From Desnuesiella massiliensis (GTDB lineage: Bacteria > Bacillota > Clostridia > Clostridiales > Clostridiaceae), in the NCBI RefSeq assembly GCF_001403615.1, contig NZ_LN879455.1:620001-684000 (forward strand): 64,000 bases of DNA. The letters are read 5' to 3'. How positions within the stretch are numbered: the stretch's first letter is position 1; each line of letters opens with the position of its first letter. Shown here piece by piece: positions 1 through 8,255 of this stretch. The notes below the pieces were generated by a model. It was not told the DNA's origin. It was given only the letters and a program-made list of their open reading frames with translations, and searched no databases. A program made the translations under genes and the position numbers.

Positions 1-14
1 AAGGATTATTAAAC

Positions 15-392
15 ATGATAGAACAATTTATGGTTATAACTAATAATCCCATGAGTTTGGAAAGGTTTAAGACAAACTATTTGGTAAAATACATAGAAGG
101 AAGCACCTTAGAAGTATTCAGTGAAGTTAGGGATCGCATACATTTAGGGCATAAGTTACTTACTCATCCTCTTATGAGCAGTATTAAACCAAACGAAACG
201 CCCTATAGAACAGTGCTAATAACTAAGCAAAAGTATTCGGGCTTAGATTTTGATTCTTTAAATATTGTTGAAAACGCTATCATTACTACAGAGAAGTTTA
301 TAAAGGATTTTAATATTCCTAATTGGAATGAGTCTATTCTACAAGATTTTCAACTTATTGACTTTGATTTAATATATCATGCTATTAATTAA
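15..392 (+). CDS. grdX: GrdX family protein of the glycine reductase operon
   Basis: A 125-residue soluble protein with no membrane segment or catalytic motif that I recognise. Small proteins of this kind, named GrdX, are the usual first gene of clostridial glycine reductase operons. Their biochemical role is not established. The start ATG follows an AAGGA ribosome site at bases 1-5 with 9-base spacing, so the gene looks complete, but the operon promoter lies outside the window. It is 57 bases upstream of trxB in the same direction. The call rests on position in the operon plus sequence character, not on a motif. Confidence 0.8.
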   Translation: MIEQFMVITNNPMSLERFKTNYLVKYIEGSTLEVFSEVRDRIHLGHKLLTHPLMSSIKPNETPYRTVLITKQKYSGLDFDSLNIVENAIITTEKFIKDFNIPNWNESILQDFQLIDFDLIYHAIN

Positions 393-449
393 AAGCTTTA
401 TTGGATATAATGTAATTAATTAAATAATTATATACGAGGAGGACTTTAT

Positions 450-1373
450 ATGTCACATATTTATGACACCATAATAATTGGTGGAGGACCAGCAGGACTT
501 TCAGCAGGATTATATGCAGCAAGATCAAAAATGGATACTATTTTAATTGAAAGAGGAAAATTTGGAGGACAAACTGCTACTACAGAAGAGTTAGAGAATT
601 ATCCTGGTTCCATAGAAGATTGTACAGGACCTGGACTAATTGAAAGAATGAAAAAGCAAGCGGAAGAATTCGGAACTAAATTTGTAAAAGATGAGGTTTT
701 AGAAGTAGAACTAGATGGAAAAATAAAAAAGGTAGTTTGCAAGAAAGAGACCTATGAAGCAAAAACTATAATTATAGCAACAGGTGCATATCCAAGACTA
801 GCTGGATTTAAAAATGAGTTAGAGCTTAGAGGAAGAGGAGTTTCCTATTGCGCTACTTGCGATGCAGATTTCTTTACAGAATTAGATGTAGCGGTTTTAG
901 GCGGAGGAGATTCTGCTATAGATGAAGCCATATATCTAACTAAGTTTGCTGAGAATGTTACTATTATACATAGAAGAGATGGCTTTAGAGCTGCAAAAAC
1001 TTCTCTTGAAAAGGCTCAAAATAATCCGAAAATAAAGTTTATACTAGATACAGTGGTAGAAGAGGCTAAGGGAGAAGAAATATTAGAAGGTTTAGTACTT
1101 AAAAATGTAAAGAGTGGGGAAATAAGCGAACTTAAAGTGGATGGATGCTTTGTATTCGTTGGATATCTTCCAATATCAGATTTATTTAAAGGAAAAATAA
1201 AAATGAATGATAGGGGAGATATTATAACAGACGAAGATATGAGATGTGATGTACCAGGAGTATTTGCTGCAGGAGATATAAGAGAAAAATCCTTAAGACA
1301 AGTAATAACAGCATCAGCGGATGGAGCAATTGCGGCTACTACTGCAGAAAAATATATAGAAGAACATTTTTAA
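450..1373 (+). CDS. trxB: thioredoxin reductase (NADPH)
   Basis: A cytoplasmic FAD disulfide reductase of 307 residues that passes electrons from NADPH to thioredoxin. Visible motifs are the FAD-binding GGGPAG at residues 11-16, the redox pair C134-A-T-C137, the second nucleotide site GGGDSA at 151-156 followed by HRRDGFR (arginines that normally contact the NADPH phosphate), and the C-terminal FAD motif GVFAAGDIR. Length is normal for the family. The start follows GAGGAGG. It sits between grdX and an atypical trxA, so it very probably serves glycine reductase, whose selenoprotein A must be re-reduced each turnover. Confidence 0.97.
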   Translation: MSHIYDTIIIGGGPAGLSAGLYAARSKMDTILIERGKFGGQTATTEELENYPGSIEDCTGPGLIERMKKQAEEFGTKFVKDEVLEVELDGKIKKVVCKKETYEAKTIIIATGAYPRLAGFKNELELRGRGVSYCATCDADFFTELDVAVLGGGDSAIDEAIYLTKFAENVTIIHRRDGFRAAKTSLEKAQNNPKIKFILDTVVEEAKGEEILEGLVLKNVKSGEISELKVDGCFVFVGYLPISDLFKGKIKMNDRGDIITDEDMRCDVPGVFAAGDIREKSLRQVITASADGAIAATTAEKYIEEHF

Positions 1374-1422
1374 TGATAAATAATTATATTTTATTTAATA
1401 TAAATTTAGGAGGTATTTTGAA

Positions 1423-1755
1423 ATGTTAGAATTAGATAAGGATAATTTCGAAGCAGAAGTGCTTCAATACACTGAAAAACCTGTTTTTGTTGATTTCTGG
1501 GGAGATAAATGTGAAATATGTAAAGAACTTATGCCTGGAGTTCATGGATTAGAAGAAAAATATGGCGATAAGATTAAATTTGCTAGCTTAAATATAAGCA
1601 CTGCAAGAAGATTAGCTATTGCTCAAAGAGTATTGGGTCTTCCTACTATGATAATATACAAAAATGGTGAAAAGTTAGCTACTATAACTCCAGATAAAAT
1701 AAGTACTTTGGATGATGTAGAAAACTTTATAAAAGAGACTTACGACACTTTATAA
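1423..1755 (+). CDS. trxA: thioredoxin with atypical CEIC active site
   Basis: A 110-residue thioredoxin-fold protein. The usual WCGPC motif is replaced by K-C30-E-I-C33, which keeps both redox cysteines but has a charged, bulky loop. The family cis-proline is visible in GLPTMIIY. Thioredoxins in glycine reductase operons are known to have divergent active sites matched to their reductase and to GrdA. Its place between trxB and grdE, with an AGGAGG site upstream, supports this dedicated role. It is unlikely to be the general housekeeping thioredoxin. What the CEIC loop does to redox potential is not known from sequence. Confidence 0.93.
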   Translation: MLELDKDNFEAEVLQYTEKPVFVDFWGDKCEICKELMPGVHGLEEKYGDKIKFASLNISTARRLAIAQRVLGLPTMIIYKNGEKLATITPDKISTLDDVENFIKETYDTL

Positions 1756-1823
1756 AATGATAATATCTAGAGTTTGCCTAAAAGGCACTCTAGATTATAT
1801 ATAATATTTAGGAGGTGAACGCT

Positions 1824-3110
1824 TTGCGTCTTGAGATTGGGAAAATATTTATAAAGGATATTCAATTTGGACCTGATACAAAGGTTGAAAAGGGTGTTCT
1901 TTATGTGAACAAGGAAGAATTATTAAAAGAAGTATCTGGTGATGAGAGAATCGAAAGCATAGACTTTGATATCGCTAGACCAGGAGAAGAAGTAAGAATA
2001 ATACCAGTTAAGGACGTAATTGAGCCAAGAGTAAAGGTTGAAGGAAAGGGAGGAATATTCCCTGGATTTATCAACAAGGTAGATACTGTTGGTTCAGGAA
2101 GGACTCATGTTTTAAAGGGAGCTGCAGTGGTTACTACTGGTAAGATTGTAGGCTTCCAAGAAGGTATTATAGACATGACAGGAGAAGGTGCAAAATACAC
2201 ACCATTCTCAAAAACTAATAACCTAGTTATCATATGCGAACCTAAAGAAGGTATTCTGCAACACGACCATGAAGAAGCTGTAAGATTAGTAGGCTTTAAA
2301 GCAGCTACTTATTTAGGTAAGGTAGGAAAAAACATAGAACCTGATGAAGTAAAGGTATTTGAGACTTTACCATTAATGCAGCAAGTTAATCAATATCCAG
2401 AGCTTCCTAAGGTGGTTTATGTATACATGCTACAAACTCAAGGTTTGTTACATGACACTTATGTTTATGGTGTAGATGCTAAGAAGATAATTCCTACATT
2501 TATATATCCAACTGAAGTTTTTGATGGTGCTATAGTAAGTGGAAACTGTGTTTCAGCTTGCGATAAAAACCCAAGTTATGTTCATATGAATCACCCAATA
2601 ATTGAAGATTTATATGAAAGACATGGTAAAGACTATAATTTCTTAGGCTGTGTTATAACCAATGAAAATGTTTACTTAGCTGATAAAGAAAGATCTTCAA
2701 ATATGACAGCGAAATTAGTTGAGTTCCTTGGAGCAGATGCTGTTATAATTTCTGAAGAAGGCTTTGGAAATCCAGATGCAGACCTAGTTATGAACTGTAA
2801 TAAGATAAGTGAAAAAGGAATAAAAACAGTACTTGTTACAGACGAATATGCAGGTCAAGATGGAAGCTCTCAATCCTTAGCAGACTCAACTCCAAAGGGA
2901 GATGCAGTAGTTACAGGTGGAAACGCTAATGAAGTAATCACACTTCCTCCAATGAAAAAAGTAATTGGACATCCAGAAGTAGCTAATGTTATAGCTGGTG
3001 GATACATGGGAAGCTTAAGAGAAGATGGTTCCATAAATGCTGAAATTCAAGTAATCACTGGAGCAACTTCAGAAGTAGGATTTAATTATTTAAGTGCAAA
3101 AGGATATTAA
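1824..3110 (+). CDS. grdE: glycine reductase protein B precursor, pyruvoyl (alpha/beta) subunits
   Basis: A 428-residue proprotein that self-cleaves into two subunits, with the new N-terminal cysteine becoming a pyruvoyl group that binds the glycine amino group. The cleavage context GN-C-VSACDKNP is present. The longest open frame starts at a GTG (1815) inside the AGGAGGTG ribosome site, so TTG 1824 is the better start. With it the processed cysteine is residue 242, which is the position known for characterised GrdE proteins. It partners with GrdB. A short AT-rich inverted repeat (TCTAGAGT/ACTCTAGA) lies just upstream at about 1767-1795. Glycine, sarcosine and betaine versions share this fold; the adjacent grdX/trx genes favour glycine. 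Confidence 0.95.
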   Translation: MRLEIGKIFIKDIQFGPDTKVEKGVLYVNKEELLKEVSGDERIESIDFDIARPGEEVRIIPVKDVIEPRVKVEGKGGIFPGFINKVDTVGSGRTHVLKGAAVVTTGKIVGFQEGIIDMTGEGAKYTPFSKTNNLVIICEPKEGILQHDHEEAVRLVGFKAATYLGKVGKNIEPDEVKVFETLPLMQQVNQYPELPKVVYVYMLQTQGLLHDTYVYGVDAKKIIPTFIYPTEVFDGAIVSGNCVSACDKNPSYVHMNHPIIEDLYERHGKDYNFLGCVITNENVYLADKERSSNMTAKLVEFLGADAVIISEEGFGNPDADLVMNCNKISEKGIKTVLVTDEYAGQDGSSQSLADSTPKGDAVVTGGNANEVITLPPMKKVIGHPEVANVIAGGYMGSLREDGSINAEIQVITGATSEVGFNYLSAKGY

Positions 3111-3199
3111 ACTATAAATTTTCAGAATAACCTATAAGATTTTTATATTTTAAATTTTAGAAAAAGAAAGAATATAGAAACAGTGAGAGGATGGATTGT

Positions 3200-3667
3200 A
3201 TGTTAGAAGGAAAAAAAGTCATAGCTATTGGCGATAGAGACGGTATACCAGGACCAGCCATTGAAGCTTGTGTTAAATCCGCTGGTGCAGAAGTAGTATT
3301 TGCTTCAACAGAATGCTTTGTTTGAACAGCCGCAGGTGCTATGGATCTGGAGATCCAACAAAGAGTTAAAGACCTTACAGAAAAGTATGGTCCAGAAAAT
3401 GTAGTAATAGTTATCGGAGGAGCTGAAGCAGAGGCTTCAGGACTTTCAGCAGAAACTGTAACAGCAGGAGATCCAACTTATGCAGGACCATTAGCAGGTA
3501 TTGCTTTAGGTCTAGGCGTGTATCACGTTGTAGAGCCAGAAATAAAGGATGAGTGTGATCCAGGCGTTTATGACGAGCAATGTGGAATGATGGAAATGGT
3601 TCTTGATGTAGATGCTATAATAGCTGAAGTTAAGAATGTAAGAGATCAATATTGTCAATATAAATAA
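3200..3667 (+). CDS. grdA: glycine/sarcosine/betaine reductase selenoprotein A (Sec at TGA 3323-3325)
   Basis: A 155-residue selenoprotein that receives the carboxymethyl group from protein B as a selenoether and passes it to protein C. The motif C39-F-V-U42 is read through the TGA at 3323-3325. Both sides of the TGA are in one frame and give a full-length protein, so this is recoding and not a break. A hairpin 17-32 bases after the TGA fits a bacterial SECIS. The start is ATG 3200, 9 bases after GAGAGG; an in-frame ATG at 3191 abuts the ribosome site. Automatic callers usually report only the part after the TGA. It lies between grdE and grdB, as in known operons. Confidence 0.96.
3342..3357 (+). 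promoter_or_regulatory. probable SECIS hairpin of grdA
   Basis: Bases after the Sec TGA form TGGATC-TGGA-GATCCA, a perfect 6-bp stem with a 4-base G-containing loop, starting 17 bases past the stop codon. Bacterial SECIS elements bind SelB through a small stem-loop at about this distance inside the coding region. It is seen directly in the sequence; SelB binding is inferred. Confidence 0.75.
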
Positions 3668-3708
3668 CAATTAAATTATCTAATAACTCCGAGAAAGGGG
3701 GAACAAAG

Positions 3709-5013
3709 TTGATTAGAGTAGTTCATTATATAAACCAATTCTATGCCGGTATAGGTGGAGAAGAAAAGGCTGATATCACACCGGAAGTAAGAGAAGGATT
3801 TGTAGGACCAGGTATGGGGCTAAATGGATTATTAAAAGGAGAAGGCCAAATAGTGGCAACAGTAATCTGTGGAGACTCATACTTTAATGAAAATACAGAA
3901 GAAGCTAAAGCACAGATAATAGAAATGGTGAAAAAGTACAATCCAGATTTATTTATAGCTGGGCCAGCCTTCAACGCAGGAAGATATGGGGTAGCTTGTG
4001 GTACCATAGCTAAGGAAGTTGAAGAAAAGCTTAATATACCAGTATTAACTGCTATGTATATAGAAAATCCTGGTGCAGATATGTTTAAAAAGCACTTGTA
4101 CATAGTAGAAACTAAGAATAGTGCAGTAGGTATGAAGGATGCTCTTCCTAAGATAGCAAAATTAGCTTTAAAATTAGCTAAGAAGGAAGAGATATTAGGA
4201 CCTAGTGAAGAGGAATACATTGAAAGAGGTATAAGAAAAAATTATTTTGCTAGCGAAAGAGGTTCAAAAAGAGCAGTAGATATGCTAGTAAAAAAATTAA
4301 AAGGCGAAGAGTTTGTTACAGAATTCAAAATGCCAGTTTTTGATAGAGTAGAGCCAAACCCAGCAGTAGAGGACATATCAAAAGCAAAAATTGCTTTAGT
4401 TACCTCAGGTGGTATAGTTCCCAAGGGAAACCCAGATCATATAGAATCCTCCAGTGCGTCAAAATACGGTGAGTACGATATAGAAGGTGTTATGGACTTA
4501 ACCTCTGAAACTTATGAAACAGCTCATGGTGGTTATGATCCAACTTATGCTAATACTGACTCAGATAGAGTATTACCAGTAGACGCTTTAAGACAAATGG
4601 AGAAGGAAGGGAAGATTGGTTCTCTTCATAGATATTTCTATACTACAGTAGGAAACGGAACAGCTGTTGCTTCTTCTAAGAAATTTGGAGAAGAAATAGC
4701 TAAAAAGTTAATAGCAGACGGTGTAACTGCAGTTATACTTACCTCTACTTGAGGAACCTGTACACGTTGCGGAGCAACGTTAGTAAAGGAAATAGAAAGA
4801 GCTGGGCTACCAGTAGTTCATATGTGTACAGTAGTACCTATATCCTTAACAGTAGGAGCTAACAGAATAGTTCCAACAGTAGCTATTCCTTATCCATTAG
4901 GAAATCCTACATTGGATCATAAGGATGAATATGAATTAAGATACAAATTAGTAGAAAGAGCTTTAAGAGCACTTGAAACTCCTGTAGAAGGACAAAAGGT
5001 TTTTGAAGCATAG
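3709..5013 (+). CDS. grdB: glycine reductase protein B selenoprotein subunit (Sec at TGA 4750-4752)
   Basis: A 434-residue selenoprotein that, with the GrdE subunits, binds glycine and transfers its carboxymethyl group to GrdA. The TGA at 4750-4752 encodes Sec348 in the motif U-GTCTRC, close to the Sec position of known GrdB proteins (about 350). The reading frame continues unbroken for 87 codons to TAG at 5011-5013. A 7-bp perfect hairpin follows the TGA. The start is TTG 3709 after AAAGGGGGAA. Two separate open frames (3709-4752 and 4822-5013) are artefacts of reading TGA as stop. Confidence 0.96.
4764..4780 (+). promoter_or_regulatory. probable SECIS hairpin of grdB
   Basis: ACGTTGC-GGA-GCAACGT is a perfect 7-bp stem with a GGA loop beginning 11 bases after the Sec TGA. 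The G-rich apical loop and the position agree with known bacterial SECIS elements. It lies in coding sequence and is read as TRCGATL. Confidence 0.8.
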
Positions 5014-5054
5014 AAAATTGAAAAATTCCCTTTAATATCAATAAAAGATCCATT

Positions 5055-5082
5055 AGGAGAATGATCTTTTGGTCATTCTCCT
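5055..5082 (+). terminator. hairpin between grdB and grdC
   Basis: AGGAGAATGA and TCATTCTCCT form a perfect 10-bp stem with an 8-base loop, followed only by TTATTAAA and not by a clean T-run. It may be a weak terminator or an mRNA-processing site that sets different levels of the selenoprotein half (grdE/A/B) and the protein C half (grdC/D). Confidence 0.5.
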
Positions 5083-5186
5083 TTATTAAATAATTAAGAA
5101 CTAAGGATTAAATAGTAAAACTATGATTGCTTTAATCTTTAATTGTTAATTAAATATTTTTAAGATAATTTCAAGGAGGTTTTAAA

Positions 5187-6725
5187 ATGGATTTTCCAGT
5201 AATAAAAAGAGCTTCTTATGTTTTAGTTAATACCCCAGATATGATAATACATAATGGAACTACTCAAACATTAGAAAGGGAAACAAATCCTGATTCAGAG
5301 TATTTAAAGGTTATAAGAAATAATTTAAGAAGCTTTGAGGATGTAGTAGCTTATGCTCCTAACCAAACTTATATAGGAAATATGACTCCAGAAGAATTAG
5401 CAGAAAGAAAAAGACCTTGGCATGGTGAGCCTATAGAAAATGCAAATAGATTTGGAAAATTTGGAGAAATAATGCCGCAGGATGAATTTTATGGATTAAT
5501 GAAAATTTCAGACGTTTTTGATTTAGTTCTACTCGAAAAAGAATTGACAGCTAGAGTGAAAGAAAAATTCTCTGCTCATCCAGTTTTAAATAGTAAGGTT
5601 GAAGCTATAAAAGAGGGCTTTGACATAGCTGATATAGAAAAACTTGTACAAAATGGAATAGCTGAAGGCTTATATGAAGGAGAAACTTTAGTAGGCTGTG
5701 TTAAGAGAGCTCATGAGTTCGATAAAAATTTATCTTCTCATGTAATATTAGAAAATTTAGCAGTAAAGGCTTCAGGAGTATTAGCTTTAATGCACTTAGT
5801 TAATAATGGAGAAGTAAAGGCTGATGAAATTGAATATATTATAGAATGTTCAGAAGAAGCTATAGGAGATATGAACCAAAGAGGTGGAGGAAATATAGCT
5901 AAATCTATAGGAGAAGTAGCTGGCTTTACTGGAGCTACAGGATCAGATATGAGAGGGTTCTGCGCTGGACCAACTCATGCATTAATAACTGCTGCAGCAC
6001 TAATTAAGTCAGGAGTTTATAAGAAAGTGGCTATAGTTGGCGGAGGAGCTACAGCTAAGCTAGGTATGAATGGAAGAGACCATATAAAGAAGGGACTTCC
6101 AGTATTAGAGGATTGCTTAGGCGGTTTTGCTATATTATTAACAGAAAATGATGGAGTAAATCCAGTATTAAGAACAGATATTGTTGGAAGACATACTATA
6201 GGACATGGAGCTTCACCACAAGCAGTTTTAGAAGCTTTAGTTTTAGAACCTCTTGATAAAGCAGGATTAAAAATTACTGATATAGATAAATATGCTCCAG
6301 AAATGCAAACTCCAGATATTACTGAGCCAGCAGGAGCAGGAGACGTTCCAACTCAAAACTATAAGATGATAGGAGCTTTAGCAGTTAAGAAAGGTCAGTT
6401 AGATAGAAAAGATTTACCTGCTTTTGTAACTAAACATGGATATCCAGGATATGCGCCAACTCAAGGTCACATTCCATCAGGAGTGCCAATAGTTGGTCAT
6501 GCTAGAGAGCATATGTTAAATGGAAAAATGAATAATTTCATGGTAGTTGGAAAAGGTAGCCTATTTCTAGGAAGAATGACAAATCTATTTGATGGAGTTT
6601 CTATAGTTGTTGAGAAAAATAGTGGAAGCAAAGCAGAAAATAATGGTGGTATATCTAAAGAAGAAGTAAAAGCAATGGTAGCAGATGCAATGAAAGATTT
6701 TGCAGCTTACTTAATGAATAATTAA
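5187..6725 (+). CDS. grdC: glycine reductase complex protein C, beta subunit
   Basis: A 512-residue protein that, with GrdD, converts the carboxymethyl-selenoether on GrdA to an acetyl thioester and then acetyl phosphate. The fold is related to thiolase and FabH-type condensing enzymes; a thiolase-like region around GDMNQRGGGNIAKSIGEVAG is visible. Length matches the family. The start ATG follows CAAGGAGG. The last ~40 residues are a lysine- and glutamate-rich tail. It is separated from grdB by a hairpin and lies 14 bases before the grdD start. Confidence 0.95.
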   Translation: MDFPVIKRASYVLVNTPDMIIHNGTTQTLERETNPDSEYLKVIRNNLRSFEDVVAYAPNQTYIGNMTPEELAERKRPWHGEPIENANRFGKFGEIMPQDEFYGLMKISDVFDLVLLEKELTARVKEKFSAHPVLNSKVEAIKEGFDIADIEKLVQNGIAEGLYEGETLVGCVKRAHEFDKNLSSHVILENLAVKASGVLALMHLVNNGEVKADEIEYIIECSEEAIGDMNQRGGGNIAKSIGEVAGFTGATGSDMRGFCAGPTHALITAAALIKSGVYKKVAIVGGGATAKLGMNGRDHIKKGLPVLEDCLGGFAILLTENDGVNPVLRTDIVGRHTIGHGASPQAVLEALVLEPLDKAGLKITDIDKYAPEMQTPDITEPAGAGDVPTQNYKMIGALAVKKGQLDRKDLPAFVTKHGYPGYAPTQGHIPSGVPIVGHAREHMLNGKMNNFMVVGKGSLFLGRMTNLFDGVSIVVEKNSGSKAENNGGISKEEVKAMVADAMKDFAAYLMNN

Positions 6726-6739
6726 GGAGCGTGAGTGAT

Positions 6740-7900
6740 ATGATTGAAAATGATGTAAAATCAATGATAGCTGAGGTTTTTAATGACATAGCTGAAGGAG
6801 TAAAAAGTGGAAGCTTCAAAAAGAAAGTGAGAATTGGATTAACTATCCTTGGTAGTGAGCATGGCGTGGAAGAAATGGTTAAAGCTGCTGAGCTTGCTAA
6901 AAATAAGTATGAAGATTTTGAAGTGGTTTTAATAGGACCAAAGGTAGAAGGTGATTTCACTATAGTAGAAGCTAATACTGCAGAAGAAGGACATAAAAAG
7001 ATGGTAGAGCTTCTAGAGCAAGGAAAAATAGATGGATGTGTAACTCAACATTTTGATTTCCCTATAGGTGTATCTACAATAGGAAGGGTAATTACCCCTG
7101 CAAAAGGCAGAGATTTAATAATTTCTACTACCACAGGAACTACTTCCACTAATAGAGTAGAAGGTATGGTTATAAATGCTATATCCGGAATTTCTGTAGC
7201 TAAAGCCCTAGGAATAAAAAATCCTAAGGTAGGAATTCTAAATATTGATGGAGCTAGACAAGTAGAACGAATTTTGAATGAACTTAAATCTAGTGGATAT
7301 AATTTTGAGTTTTGTGAATCTTTAAGAGCAGATGGAGGCTCAGTAATGAGAGGTAATGATCTTCTTGCAGGAACTCCAGATGTAATGGTATGTGATTCAT
7401 TAACAGGAAACCTATTAATAAAAATATTTTCATCCTTCTCTACAGGAGGAAACTATGAAACTATAGGAGCAGGTTATGGACCAGGAGTAGGGGAAAATTA
7501 TGATAAGCTAATAAACATAGTTTCTAGAGCCTCTGGGGCACCACTTATATGTGAAGCTCTAAAATATTGTGCGGTATGTGCAAAAAATAAACTTTTAGAC
7601 TTAGCTAGAGAAGAATTTAAACAGGCTAATAAAGCTGGATTAAAAGAGATAATTTCTAAAAATACTAAAGAAAAAGCTAATACCTCAAAGGAAGAAGTAA
7701 AAATGCCACCTAAGAAAGTGGTTACCTATGCTATAGCTGGTATAGATATTCTTGAGCTAGAAGATGCTTGTAAAGCATTATGGAAAGAAGGTATATACTC
7801 AGAAAGTGGTATGGGCTGTACAGGACCTATAGTTCTTGTTAATGAAGAAGAGGGCGAGAAGGCTAATGAAGCTTTAATAAAAGCTGGATTTAAGGCATAA
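6740..7900 (+). CDS. grdD: glycine reductase complex protein C, alpha subunit
   Basis: A 386-residue protein that carries the acetyl thioester and releases acetyl phosphate by arsenate- or phosphate-dependent cleavage. The C-terminal motif GMG-C-TGPI places the likely acyl-bearing cysteine at residue 360, next to Cys359 of the characterised enzyme. The N-terminal part resembles the phosphate acyltransferase PlsX/Pta fold. AAGGAG at 6724-6729 fits ATG 6740 (10 bases) much better than GTG 6731 (1 base). It is the last gene of the operon and is followed by a strong terminator. Confidence 0.95.
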   Translation: MIENDVKSMIAEVFNDIAEGVKSGSFKKKVRIGLTILGSEHGVEEMVKAAELAKNKYEDFEVVLIGPKVEGDFTIVEANTAEEGHKKMVELLEQGKIDGCVTQHFDFPIGVSTIGRVITPAKGRDLIISTTTGTTSTNRVEGMVINAISGISVAKALGIKNPKVGILNIDGARQVERILNELKSSGYNFEFCESLRADGGSVMRGNDLLAGTPDVMVCDSLTGNLLIKIFSSFSTGGNYETIGAGYGPGVGENYDKLINIVSRASGAPLICEALKYCAVCAKNKLLDLAREEFKQANKAGLKEIISKNTKEKANTSKEEVKMPPKKVVTYAIAGIDILELEDACKALWKEGIYSESGMGCTGPIVLVNEEEGEKANEALIKAGFKA

Positions 7901-7947
7901 GACAACTTAAGAAAAATTAATTAGTGTAGTAAAGCTGCCTAATAATG

Positions 7948-7985
7948 AAACCTGGTATCATTTACAATTTTGGTACCAGGTTTTT
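7948..7985 (+). terminator. terminator of the glycine reductase operon
   Basis: AAACCTGGTA and TACCAGGTTT form a perfect 10-bp stem around a 16-base spacer, running into TTTTTG. It marks the 3' end of the grd operon. Confidence 0.9.
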
Positions 7986-8067
7986 GTATGCTTTTACAAA
8001 ATTTATTTCATAAAGTATTCCATTTTTTATATTAAGATGCTATAATAATTAAGCAATATTCATTCTA

Positions 8068-8131
8068 TAAAAACGTTTCCACATTTTAATTTGTCTAATT
8101 TTTTAAAAATACATAGATAGATTAAAATGTG
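8068..8131 (+). promoter_or_regulatory. leader of the BMP transporter operon: cre-like site and long inverted repeat
   Basis: Bases 7,986-8,255 are AT-rich and hold no gene. TAAAAACGTTTCCA at 8068-8081 matches the CcpA operator pattern TGNAANCGNWWNCA at all but one fixed position. It overlaps an 11-bp perfect inverted repeat, CACATTTTAAT (8080-8090) and ATTAAAATGTG (8121-8131), separated by 30 bases. Either could be an operator or a leader hairpin. I could not fit a known purine riboswitch. Function is inferred from position only. Confidence 0.35.
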
Positions 8132-8255
8132 AATTAAAAAGGGTAAAGTTTATAAAAAGTTAAAAAAACTTTTACAAAAAAGAAGGAAATGAAGAAGCAT
8201 TTATAGAATTTATAGTGCATATATATTATAACCTAAAATATTAGGAGGGGAAAAA

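Noticed and set aside
3741..4220. A 159-codon open frame on the minus strand inside grdB
   Set aside because: It is antisense to a well-supported selenoprotein gene, has no ribosome site, and its composition reflects the complement of grdB codons.
4822..5013. A separate 63-codon gene downstream of grdB
   Set aside because: It is the C-terminal part of GrdB, after the selenocysteine TGA.
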